Origin: Robertmurraya sp. FSL R5-0851
GTDB lineage: Bacteria; Bacillota; Bacilli; Bacillales; Cytobacillaceae
Assembly: GCF_038002965.1 (NCBI RefSeq)
Contig: NZ_JBBOOE010000001.1
Location: 1,903,001-1,967,000 of the forward strand
Direction of reading: 5' to 3'
DNA length: 64,000 nt
Positions within the stretch are counted from its first letter, which is position 1; every line of letters begins with the position of its first letter. Position numbers and translations under genes: made by a program. The notes beneath the pieces are model-generated. The model was given only the letters and a program-made list of their open reading frames with translations. It ran no database searches and was not told the origin of the DNA. Below are positions 57,080 to 64,000 of this stretch, piece by piece.

Positions 57080-59406
57080 TAAGATTCCCCTTTTCCTACT
57101 TTGTGCAAAGCCATTCTAAGATCGTCTTTAGTTAAAAGTGAAAGATCAGAGTCGTTCTCTTTTGAAATACGTAATGCTTGAACTTGAATGGCTTCGTCAA
57201 TAACATTTGTTGCAAATCTCCCATTTCCGCTCACAGACAATCCACCAAGTTCCTCTTTTAAGAAAGATAAGGCTTCCCCTTCAAGGGTATAATGATAGCT
57301 TGTTGCGTAAGAGACCATGATTTCGATAAGCTCCTCTACCTGATAATCATGGAAATGAAAAAATTTTTTAAAACGAGATTGTAAGCCTGGGTTGCTTTCG
57401 AGAAGCTGTTTCATTTCATTGGGATAACCAGCTAGAATAACAACTAAGTTTTCATTGTGCTTCGTCATCTCATCAACGAGAGTATCAATCGCTTCCTTCC
57501 CAAAATCTCCTGGTGATTTACTAAGTAAGGAATACGCTTCGTCAATAAATAATACCCCTCCAAGCGCCTCGCGTATTTTCTTTTTTGTTTTGGCGGCTGT
57601 TTGTCCAACATATCCCGCTACAAAGTCTGCTCTACTTGTGACAATTAAGTGGCCCCGCTTTAAGTAACCAATTTCCTTTAATGCTCTGGAAAAAACCTTT
57701 GCTACCGTTGTCTTTCCCGTTCCAGGATTTCCTGTAAATACAGAGTGCAATTGAACAGGCAAGATGGGTAAGCCACTTTGTAATCTCAGTTTTTGAACTT
57801 TTACAAACGAAACGAGCTTCTCCACTTCATCTTTCACATGACCTAATCCGACGAGTAATGCTAAAAGCTCCTCTGCCTTCTTTTCGTTCTGTTCGGTGCT
57901 AGTGGCAAAATCGTCTTTATCTAATACGGTGAAATCCAAGACAGATCTTTCGGACTGTTTCTTCGATCCTTTTCTAAAAATCGCATCGAGCACGAGTGTT
58001 TGAACGGTTCTCGCATTTCCAAACGTGTCATCGACCCTTTCCATATCAATGCGGTGCTCCAACTCTTTTCTCGCATCAGACGTGAGCAAATAATCGTTAT
58101 CTTGCGCAAATTTTTCAGCAATCATTAATAGTTCTTCCGTTGAATAGTTATCTAGGTGTATATGGTTGGACCGAGGAAATCTACTTTTTAATCCTGTATT
58201 TGAATCGAGGAATTGCCTCATTTCCTCTGGATAGCCTGCAAGTACAACTGCGAATTTCCCACCGTATTCCTTTCCAGTCATTAAGGAAACCAAAGTATCA
58301 ACAGCTACTTGTCCGTAATCATTTCCGGTCTGGCCTTCCCTTTTTAAGCTATATGCCTCATCGATAAACAGAACACCACCAATAGCCTGCTCGACGGCTT
58401 GGCGTACATTCTCTTCCGTTTGACCAACAAACGCTCCAACGAGTCGTGTCCGATCCGTCTCGATGACCTCTTCTCGTGGAAGGATGCCTAGCTCGTGGTA
58501 AATTTTTGCTAGCAGTCGAACGAGGGTGGTTTTACCCGTACCAGGATTTCCTGTGATAATCATGTGAAGACTTTGTTCATCCTTTGACTGATATCCCTGT
58601 TTTTTTCTTTCCTTTTGGTATTTTAAAAATTCATATAACTGTGAAATGCGTTCTTTCACCTTATTCATCCCAATCATTTCATGAAGGGTATCAAGGGAGT
58701 GCTGTGATTTCGGTACGGTCTCTTCTTCGGCAAATAATTGTTCCCATGTTTGTTTTAAGCGATCGAGTTCCTCTAGTGATCCCTTTAAGTCTTGGAAATG
58801 AACGGCTGTATGAAACACTCCAGATATGGATTCATCGTATTCTTCGGCTGCCTTTAACATCATGCCGATAACCTCTTGTACTTCAACAAGCGTATCAATC
58901 AAGTTTCGATAAATACTCACTATTTCTCCAGTTTGGTTCCGGTAAGCTAGTTGATAGCCAGATTCCAGCTCGTCGATATGTTCATCACTTGTGGATAAAA
59001 AGCGTTGGCAAATGGCGATAATATCTACAGCCACCTTCTTTTTTGCAGCGCGATTATCTGTCTCACGCATGGCCGGAAACTTCAGAGAATCGAGGATCGA
59101 CTTTTTCTTCTTCCACTCAAAATGTGCAAGAAATTCGCTCGCTCTTTGGTTCATTGGATTGAGCTCATATGCTTTGGTCATCCATAAAAAGCTCAGGTGA
59201 TTCTCTTTCCCATGTTTGGCGGATCTTGATAGGGATGCGATCGAGAGTAGTTTGGAAAGTAAATGGGCATCGTTCTGTTCATGAAGCGAATGAATGGCAT
59301 GAATGATCTTTGTCTCATCTTCTATAGATCCGGTTTCGCGGAGTTCAGTTTCCCATGCGTCGATTACTTCAGGTGTTAGGGTATGTATTTCTAGTTGTTG
59401 TTCCAT
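57079..59406 (-). CDS. tandem AAA+ ATPase, SpoVK/CbbX-like
   Basis: The protein of 775 residues has an N-terminal helical, TPR-like part (about 1-235), then two AAA+ modules of the CbbX/SpoVK type. The first has Walker A ITGNPGTGKTTLVRLL and Walker B GVLFIDEAYSLKREG; the second has FTGNPGTGKTTVAKVF and GVLFIDEAYSLLSKSPG, each followed by an AVDTL/AIDTL motif and an arginine finger (NTGLKSRF, NPGLQSRF). SpoVK is needed for spore maturation and usually has a single AAA module of about 320 residues. This double version resembles EccA-type chaperones. It sits between the spore gene tlp and yneP. Confidence 0.88.
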   Translation of the reverse strand: MEQQLEIHTLTPEVIDAWETELRETGSIEDETKIIHAIHSLHEQNDAHLLSKLLSIASLSRSAKHGKENHLSFLWMTKAYELNPMNQRASEFLAHFEWKKKKSILDSLKFPAMRETDNRAAKKKVAVDIIAICQRFLSTSDEHIDELESGYQLAYRNQTGEIVSIYRNLIDTLVEVQEVIGMMLKAAEEYDESISGVFHTAVHFQDLKGSLEELDRLKQTWEQLFAEEETVPKSQHSLDTLHEMIGMNKVKERISQLYEFLKYQKERKKQGYQSKDEQSLHMIITGNPGTGKTTLVRLLAKIYHELGILPREEVIETDRTRLVGAFVGQTEENVRQAVEQAIGGVLFIDEAYSLKREGQTGNDYGQVAVDTLVSLMTGKEYGGKFAVVLAGYPEEMRQFLDSNTGLKSRFPRSNHIHLDNYSTEELLMIAEKFAQDNDYLLTSDARKELEHRIDMERVDDTFGNARTVQTLVLDAIFRKGSKKQSERSVLDFTVLDKDDFATSTEQNEKKAEELLALLVGLGHVKDEVEKLVSFVKVQKLRLQSGLPILPVQLHSVFTGNPGTGKTTVAKVFSRALKEIGYLKRGHLIVTSRADFVAGYVGQTAAKTKKKIREALGGVLFIDEAYSLLSKSPGDFGKEAIDTLVDEMTKHNENLVVILAGYPNEMKQLLESNPGLQSRFKKFFHFHDYQVEELIEIMVSYATSYHYTLEGEALSFLKEELGGLSVSGNGRFATNVIDEAIQVQALRISKENDSDLSLLTKDDLRMALHKVGKGES

Positions 59407-59469
59407 AATATCACTTCTTTTTTATCTTTATTTTTTTCTATAGTACCATATTTATCTCAAGGCATGAAG

Positions 59470-59495
59470 AAAGAGGCTGCGAATACAGCCCCTTT
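59470..59495 (-). terminator. terminator of tlp
   Basis: AAAGAGGCTG / CAGCCCCTTT hairpin just after the stop codon on the minus strand. Confidence 0.65.
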
Positions 59496-59502
59496 GTACT
59501 AC

Positions 59503-59739
59503 TTATTCAGTATATCCATTTTGACTAGCTTGTGCTTCTTCTTTTACTTCTGAACGCAACGCATCAAGTGCTTCTCTTCGTCTTTCGTTCTTTGCTTCAA
59601 TCTCAGCCGCATCTTTGGAATTGCTATGTTCTATAGCTGCTTCAGCTTCTCGCATATTCTCTATTGTGTGAACAATTATTGATTGAATGTTTTCGACATT
59701 ATCGCTTCTGTCATCAGGATTTGGCTTGTTTTTGACCAT
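59503..59739 (-). CDS. tlp: small acid-soluble spore protein Tlp
   Basis: The protein of 78 residues starts at ATG 59,739 (MVKNKPNPDDRSDNVENIQS). An earlier in-frame ATG at 59,757 lies inside the AAGGAGG ribosome site and would read it as KEEL. The conserved KPNPDDRSDNVE start, the Glu/Ala-rich helix and the NGYTE end match Tlp. It is made in the forespore under sigma-G in B. subtilis. sspN is the upstream gene, as there. Confidence 0.95.
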   Translation of the reverse strand: MVKNKPNPDDRSDNVENIQSIIVHTIENMREAEAAIEHSNSKDAAEIEAKNERRREALDALRSEVKEEAQASQNGYTE

Positions 59740-59851
59740 GGTCAATTCCTCCTTCATTCATATTAGTGCGGTACAAAGATAGGTTGCCTTTTTGAATCAG
59801 AAATAAAAGAGGAAACGAATGGTGTTTTCTTGTACTTTTTTAGCAAAAAAT

Positions 59852-59875
59852 AAAACCCGTCTTTTCGACGGGTTT
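59852..59875 (-). terminator. hairpin between sspN and tlp
   Basis: 9-bp perfect stem AAACCCGTC / GACGGGTTT, loop TTTTC; on the minus strand it is followed by TTTTTTGC. It could end or weaken transcription from sspN into tlp. Confidence 0.75.
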
Positions 59876-59911
59876 GTCATAGATTATACATCTTTGGTTT
59901 GAATGACTGGG

Positions 59912-60055
59912 TCATTCACCCTTGGTTTGAATGACTTGGGCATGTTTGCCTGATGTATCATTCATTTTTTTACCATTATTGCCACTGAACCCACGTGGTT
60001 GAGTTCCGAGGTGACTTGGAACAAAAGGTTTGGAATTTCTTTTTGGATTTCCCAT
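59912..60055 (-). CDS. sspN: small acid-soluble spore protein N
   Basis: The protein of 47 residues reads MGNPKRNSKPFVPSHLGTQP, RGFSGNNGKKMNDTSGKHAQ and VIQTKGE. The MGNPK-NSK-F-P-H-GTQ start is the SspN signature. RBS GAGGAGG is 7 nt upstream. It is a minor spore-core protein. Past the stop codon, a TTGGTTTGAATGACT sequence of the gene end is repeated (59,893-59,907 and 59,922-59,936), a small tandem-type duplication. Confidence 0.93.
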   Translation of the reverse strand: MGNPKRNSKPFVPSHLGTQPRGFSGNNGKKMNDTSGKHAQVIQTKGE

Positions 60056-60120
60056 CACTATCCCTCCTCTTTAAAAAGTATCAGCATTTTTAAAGAGAAA
60101 CATGTAAGGGAATCCTTCCC

Positions 60121-60252
60121 TTATTCCGCTTTACCAAGTCTCTTTTCCTCAAGCTTTGCTTCAATTTTATCTAAGGCCTCTTGATCGCGTAATAACTGAA
60201 GTTTGTTTTCAGCTACTAGCTCCTCAAAAGAGCGTTTTCTTGGTTTTCTCAT
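60121..60252 (-). CDS. FbpB-family small basic protein
   Basis: The protein of 43 residues reads MRKPRKRSFEELVAENKLQL followed by LRDQEALDKIEAKLEEKRLG. It matches the Fur-regulated basic proteins FbpB/FbpC of Bacillus, which work with the iron-sparing sRNA FsrA. No clear Fur box is seen, though the upstream stretch ATAATGACTGTTATAAT is AT-rich and partly symmetric. No good ribosome site except GGATGG. Family sure, regulation unproven. Confidence 0.75.
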   Translation of the reverse strand: MRKPRKRSFEELVAENKLQLLRDQEALDKIEAKLEEKRLGKAE

Positions 60253-60361
60253 GTCGTATTCACCATCCTTATCACTATTATAACAGTCATTATGCCCGGT
60301 ATTGCATGAAATTATTACAACTTTTTGAAAATTTAATAAAGTGCAAGCCTTTGCAAAATAA

Positions 60362-60384
60362 AATCTGCCTCATAAAGGCAGATT
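60362..60384 (-). terminator. terminator of yneN
   Basis: 9-bp perfect stem AATCTGCCT / AGGCAGATT, loop CATAA, with TTTTATTTT after it on the minus strand. Confidence 0.85.
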
Positions 60385-60889
60385 ACATGTTTTTGATATG
60401 CTCGCGAATAATCTCGGTTGTCATGACACTTAAATGCTTGCTACGTATGATTCCTTCTCCATCGATAAAATAAGTAGTCGGGATCGTGAGAATTTTGTAT
60501 AGGGTATTTACTTCATCCTTACTGTCTAATAAAACAGGAAATGTAACATTGGCATCGCGTACAAACTTCTTCACATCGTATTGAGGGTCGATATTAACTG
60601 CTAATATCTCAACGTTGTCATCAGCTTCATTGTAGTACTTTTGAATATCAGGCATTTCCGCTTTGCATGGAGGACACCAGGTTGCCCAAAAGTTGAGAAT
60701 CACTTTTTTCCCACGATAATCCGATAACTTTACCGTTTTTCCGTCAAGGGTCTTTAGTTCGAATTCGGGAGCTTTCTCCCCTACCCGTAAACCTGGGAGA
60801 TTGTCAGGGGCTGCTTCCGCCATCGTATGAGTAAGAGCAATGGTCATTAACGAAAATAGGAAGAGCGTAAATGTTACTTTTTTAAGCAT
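60383..60889 (-). CDS. yneN: thiol-disulfide oxidoreductase YneN (TlpA/ResA type)
   Basis: The protein of 168 residues has a signal peptide or anchor (MLKKVTFTLFLFSLMTIALT), then the extracytoplasmic thioredoxin fold with FWATWCPPCKAEMPDIQK active site (CPPC) and the cis-Pro loop LTIPTTYFIDGEG. It reduces or shuffles disulfides outside the membrane, as ResA does in cytochrome c maturation. It lies downstream of a small membrane-protein gene, 18 bp away, and near citB as in B. subtilis. RBS GGAGGGAC. Confidence 0.92.
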   Translation of the reverse strand: MLKKVTFTLFLFSLMTIALTHTMAEAAPDNLPGLRVGEKAPEFELKTLDGKTVKLSDYRGKKVILNFWATWCPPCKAEMPDIQKYYNEADDNVEILAVNIDPQYDVKKFVRDANVTFPVLLDSKDEVNTLYKILTIPTTYFIDGEGIIRSKHLSVMTTEIIREHIKNM

Positions 60890-60907
60890 GTTGTCCCTCC
60901 ATGTTGA

Positions 60908-61330
60908 TTATTGATGTAGAAATATAACAAAAAATGTGTGGATGATCCAATACGAAATGACGAATGTAAGTAGAGTATAAACTGCCGTCCGAAGCGTGAA
61001 AGAGATACTCCACTTGTTTTTATGAACCTTTCTAATAAAAAAAATCACAGCTATAAAAGTCCCCAATAAAAGTCCTTTCGAACCGCCTGTAAAATATAGA
61101 ATTTCTATCGGCCTTTCAAATAGAATGGATGGTCGAAATAGGACGGTGCTAAATTTAAAAATGAGAAACCATAAAAATAAAGCATTGATTATTTCATCGA
61201 AAAACATCTTAAAGAAAGCCTTGTTCTCTTTTAAAATAATCTTTACTGTAATGTATGTTGTTATACCCGCTAATAAGAAATATAGCCATTTAAACGGGAT
61301 AATTAGCGGACCAAAAACCATTGTCTCCAT
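60908..61330 (-). CDS. small integral membrane protein, four helices
   Basis: The protein has 140 residues from ATG 61,330, behind AAGGAG; the open frame extends upstream through the mtnA terminator and is not used. Four hydrophobic stretches are visible: FKWLYFLLAGITTYITVKII, ALFLWFLIFKFSTVLF, LLLGTFIAVIFFI and VYTLLTFVISYWIIHTFFVI. FGPLIIPFKWL and GGSKGLLLG recall Lgt/CcdA-like membrane proteins, but I make no assignment. It is next to yneN, so it may serve redox transfer across the membrane. Confidence 0.7.
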   Translation of the reverse strand: METMVFGPLIIPFKWLYFLLAGITTYITVKIILKENKAFFKMFFDEIINALFLWFLIFKFSTVLFRPSILFERPIEILYFTGGSKGLLLGTFIAVIFFIRKVHKNKWSISFTLRTAVYTLLTFVISYWIIHTFFVIFLHQ

Positions 61331-61381
61331 GAGTAACTCCTTGCTTCTTTTTTCTACTATTATACCCTGACTAGTATAAAA

Positions 61382-61405
61382 AAAGAGAGCTACAGGGCTC
61401 TCTTT
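61382..61405 (-). terminator. terminator of mtnA
   Basis: 9-bp perfect stem AAAGAGAGC / GCTCTCTTT with a short loop, followed on the minus strand by TTTTATAC. Confidence 0.8.
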
Positions 61406-61412
61406 ATGCAAT

Positions 61413-62462
61413 CTAAATAAATAATTTCTTTAATTCCTCACTGTAATTACCTTTAATGACGCCTTTTTCGGTAATAATTGCCGTGATGAGGTCATGTGGT
61501 GTTACGTCAAATGCTGGATTAAATACATTCACGCCTTGAGGAGCTGTTTCAATCCCGAATGCTTGAGTGATTTCTTCTGAACCGCGTTCTTCAATCGGAA
61601 TATCTTCTCCTGTTGGTGTATCTATGTCAATGGTTGGTGTTGGTGCTGCGACATAAAAAGGAATATTGTGAGCTTTTGCTAACAAAGCCACTCCATATGT
61701 TCCTATTTTATTAGCGGCATCACCATTTGCTGCGACACGGTCGCAACCAACAATAACTGCTTGTACCATTCCCTTTTTCATGACCATCGCTGCCATATTG
61801 TCAGCAATCAAGGTTACATCTACTCCAGCCTGCATTAATTCCCAAGTAGTTAAGCGTGCTCCTTGAAGAAGCGGTCTTGTTTCATCTGCGAAAACTTTAA
61901 TATCCATCCCTTTTTCCTTAGCTAAGTAGATAGGTGCAAGGGCAGTACCATATTTCGCTGTCGCAATTCCTCCTGCGTTACAATGTGTAAGAACGGTCAT
62001 TCCATCTTCAAGAAGGGTTAAGGCATGCTCTCCAATCGCACGACATAGTTCTTCGTCTTCATTACGGATTTCATGTGCTTCTTTTATTAAAGATGCTTTG
62101 ATCTCGCTAATTGGTTGAGTTTGCTGTTGTTTGACAAGCTCGTCCAAACGATTTAATGCCCAGAATAGATTGACTGCTGTTGGTCTAGATGAAGCTAAAT
62201 AATCTAAATGCTTTTTAAACACTTGATAAAAAGAATCAAAGCTGTCTTCCGGTGCATCTTTTACGGCTAATACCAGTCCGTATGCGGCTGCAATTCCGAT
62301 CGCCGGTGCTCCTCTTACCTTTAGTTGTTTAATGGCATCCCATGTATCTTCGACGGATTCAATTTCAATAAATTCAGTAATATGTGGAAGTTTCGTTTGA
62401 TCTAAGATATGCAAACGACCTTGGTCGTCAAAAGTAACGGATTGAATAAAGTTAGTAGTCAT
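61413..62462 (-). CDS. mtnA: methylthioribose-1-phosphate isomerase
   Basis: The protein has 349 residues from ATG 62,462, with GAGGAG 6 nt upstream; a longer frame of 32 codons reads into the aconitase terminator. It is an eIF-2B-like isomerase: [38 protein letters not shown] with the catalytic Cys, [20 protein letters not shown] and [20 protein letters not shown] with the catalytic Asp. It belongs to methionine salvage. Usually mtnA sits with mtnK behind an S-box; here neither is present and it lies between citB and yneN. Confidence 0.93.
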   Translation of the reverse strand: MTTNFIQSVTFDDQGRLHILDQTKLPHITEFIEIESVEDTWDAIKQLKVRGAPAIGIAAAYGLVLAVKDAPEDSFDSFYQVFKKHLDYLASSRPTAVNLFWALNRLDELVKQQQTQPISEIKASLIKEAHEIRNEDEELCRAIGEHALTLLEDGMTVLTHCNAGGIATAKYGTALAPIYLAKEKGMDIKVFADETRPLLQGARLTTWELMQAGVDVTLIADNMAAMVMKKGMVQAVIVGCDRVAANGDAANKIGTYGVALLAKAHNIPFYVAAPTPTIDIDTPTGEDIPIEERGSEEITQAFGIETAPQGVNVFNPAFDVTPHDLITAIITEKGVIKGNYSEELKKLFI

Positions 62463-62545
62463 CTTTTGCTCCTCATAATGTTGTAATTGGTTGCTATTAT
62501 ATTTTAACAATATTCTGTATTTGAGCAAACATTTTTTATAAAAAA

Positions 62546-62574
62546 ACCGTACAGCCACTAAACGGCTGTACGGT
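62546..62574 (-). terminator. terminator of citB
   Basis: 11-bp perfect stem ACCGTACAGCC / GGCTGTACGGT, loop ACTAAAC, with a T run on the minus strand (AAAAAA on plus). Confidence 0.9.
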
Positions 62575-62582
62575 CTTTTGTA

Positions 62583-64000
62583 TTAGTTTTGTAGCTTATC
62601 ACGAAGAACCATTGGAAGGATTCCACCGTGACGGTAGTAATCAATTTCTACTTCTGAGTCGAAACGAACAAGAACTTCGAATTCTTTCTTGCTTCCGTCT
62701 TCAGCAGTAGCCGTAACCTTTAATAGGTCACGTGGTCTTACGTTTTCGTCCACTTGAACGTCAATTGTTTCTTTACCAGTTAGGCCAAGTGTATCAGCGT
62801 TTTCTCCATCCTTGAATTGAAGTGGAAGAACACCCATTAATACAAGGTTTGAACGGTGAATACGCTCAAAGCTCTCAGCTAAAACCGTTTTGATTCCAAG
62901 AAGGTTTGTACCTTTTGCTGCCCAGTCACGTGAAGAACCCATTCCATAGTCCTTACCTGCTAGAACAATTAGGCCTGTTCCATCTTGCTTATACTTCATA
63001 CATGCATCATAGATAGATGTTACTTCGCCAGTTGGCCAGTAAGTTGTAAATCCACCTTCTGTACCAGGAGCCACTTGGTTACGGATACGGATGTTTGCGA
63101 ATGTTCCGCGCATCATTACTTCGTGGTTACCACGACGAGATCCGTAAGAGTTGAAATCACGAATTTCTACTCCGTTTTCAAGTAGGTATTTTCCAGCAGG
63201 TGTGTTTTTACCAATAGCACCAGCAGGAGAAATATGGTCAGTTGTAACTGAATCTCCGAACTTCGCTACTACTTTTAATCCAGCTAGAGGTTTTACTTCT
63301 TCTGGATCTGGCTTTAAGCCTTCGAAGAACGGTGGGTTTTGGATATATGTTGAAGTATTATCAAACGTATATAAAGAGTCATTGCTAGTTTGGATTTCAT
63401 TCCAACGAGCGTTATCATCAAATACATTTTCATATTCTCTTCTGAATAGTTCAGGTGTAACGGTTTGCTTTACTACTTCATTTACTTCTGCAGTAGTTGG
63501 CCAAATGTCCTTAAAGAATACATCGTTTCCGTTACGATCTTTTCCAATTGCCTCGTTTTGAAGATCGATATCTACTGTACCAGCAAGTGCATAAGCAACA
63601 ACTAGTGGTGGTGATGCTAAGTAGTTACCTTTTACTAGTGGATGAATACGTCCTTCAAAGTTACGGTTACCAGAAAGAACAGATGTAATTAGCAGGTCAT
63701 TTTCTGCCACTGCTTTTTCAATTTCATCCTTAAGGGGTCCTGAGTTACCGATACATGTTGTACATCCGTACCCTACTAGATTGAAGCCTAATTGATCAAG
63801 ATAAGGAAGTAAGCCAGAATCTGAAAGATAACCTGTTACAACCTTTGATCCAGGTGCTAAAGATGTTTTAACGAATTTAGGTACTTCCATACCAAGTTCA
63901 ACAGCTTTTTTCGCCACTAAGCCAGCCCCTACTAATACGTATGGGTTAGAAGTATTTGTACAGCTTGTTATCGCAGCGATTGCTACAGCGCCCGTCTTCA
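62583..64000 (-). CDS. citB: aconitase (aconitate hydratase), N-terminal half outside window
   Basis: The frame is open to base 64,000, giving the last 471 residues of an approximately 905-residue protein. The Fe-S cluster cysteines appear in [18 protein letters not shown] and [16 protein letters not shown]. The swivel domain carries [34 protein letters not shown] and [16 protein letters not shown] with the substrate-binding Ser and Arg. It converts citrate to isocitrate and, in B. subtilis, also binds RNA. Promoter and CcpC/CodY sites would lie to the right, outside the window. Confidence 0.97.
   Translation of the reverse strand, partial: KTGAVAIAAITSCTNTSNPYVLVGAGLVAKKAVELGMEVPKFVKTSLAPGSKVVTGYLSDSGLLPYLDQLGFNLVGYGCTTCIGNSGPLKDEIEKAVAENDLLITSVLSGNRNFEGRIHPLVKGNYLASPPLVVAYALAGTVDIDLQNEAIGKDRNGNDVFFKDIWPTTAEVNEVVKQTVTPELFRREYENVFDDNARWNEIQTSNDSLYTFDNTSTYIQNPPFFEGLKPDPEEVKPLAGLKVVAKFGDSVTTDHISPAGAIGKNTPAGKYLLENGVEIRDFNSYGSRRGNHEVMMRGTFANIRIRNQVAPGTEGGFTTYWPTGEVTSIYDACMKYKQDGTGLIVLAGKDYGMGSSRDWAAKGTNLLGIKTVLAESFERIHRSNLVLMGVLPLQFKDGENADTLGLTGKETIDVQVDENVRPRDLLKVTATAEDGSKKEFEVLVRFDSEVEIDYYRHGGILPMVLRDKLQN

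Noticed and set aside
61331..61411. N-terminal extension of the small membrane protein
   Set aside because: It runs through the mtnA terminator; ATG 61,330 has a good AAGGAG.

Overview
The window comes from a Gram-positive endospore former of the Bacillus type. From about 44 kb to the right edge the gene order follows the Bacillus subtilis yne/citB region: parC, parE, yneT, plsY (yneS), yneR, yneQ, yneP, tlp, sspN, yneN and citB. The spore proteins Tlp and SspN, strong GGAGG ribosome sites, TTG/GTG starts and AT-rich DNA agree with this. The species cannot be named from the sequence.

Region 1 (1-11.9 kb) is decaying accessory chromosome. It holds the end of a crotonase gene with a gamma-carbonic anhydrase, an IS200/IS605 element, fragments of glycerate kinase and aldo/keto reductase genes, an MFS exporter, an ADP-ribosyltransferase-like orphan, an acyltransferase-3 membrane enzyme, a YwaF-like protein, and an acyl-CoA dehydrogenase/TetR operon. 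The third gene of that operon is an in-frame chimera: the first ~115 residues of an acyl-CoA ligase are joined to the catalytic part of a GH78 alpha-L-rhamnosidase.

Region 2 (11,939-40,528) is one Tn7-like transposon of 28,590 bp. Both termini read TGTCTG(A/G)CGACACAAATATACC in inverted orientation, carry further internal repeats of the same motif, and are flanked by a perfect 5-bp direct repeat AGGGG. The tnsA-tnsB-tnsC-tniQ operon lies at the right end and is transcribed towards it. The cargo, left to right, is: a Gabija-like pair (complete gajA, gajB lacking its C-terminal helicase motifs), DUF421 and YitT membrane proteins, and an IS110 remnant. Next comes a complete lactose/galactose-PTS and tagatose-6-phosphate cassette (lacF-lacE-6-phospho-beta-glycosidase-ROK kinase, divergent from lacR-lacA-lacB-lacC-lacD) followed by a HAD phosphatase. 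After that are a coiled-coil protein behind an inverted-repeat operator array, group II intron and Tn3 remnants, a MerR/DUF2268 protease pair, and an unknown gene beside tnsA. The element therefore combines sugar catabolism, a probably broken phage-defence system and the scars of several older mobile elements.

Region 3 (40.5-64 kb) is mostly core chromosome: a nucleotidyltransferase-like protein, a stay-green homologue, a secreted protein, an SDR epimerase, topoisomerase IV, a GH18 cell-wall/spore hydrolase, PlsY, a soluble histidine kinase, an MprF-C-like protein, CapA, YneR/Q/P, a tandem AAA+ SpoVK-like ATPase, Tlp, SspN, FbpB-like, YneN, MtnA and aconitase. The most striking item is a 96-codon HesB/IscA-like gene (54,215-54,505, minus). 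It has an in-frame UGA exactly at the family cysteine, followed 26 nt later by the loop of a hairpin with a bulged U and a GGA loop. This is the signature of a selenoprotein gene with a bacterial SECIS element.
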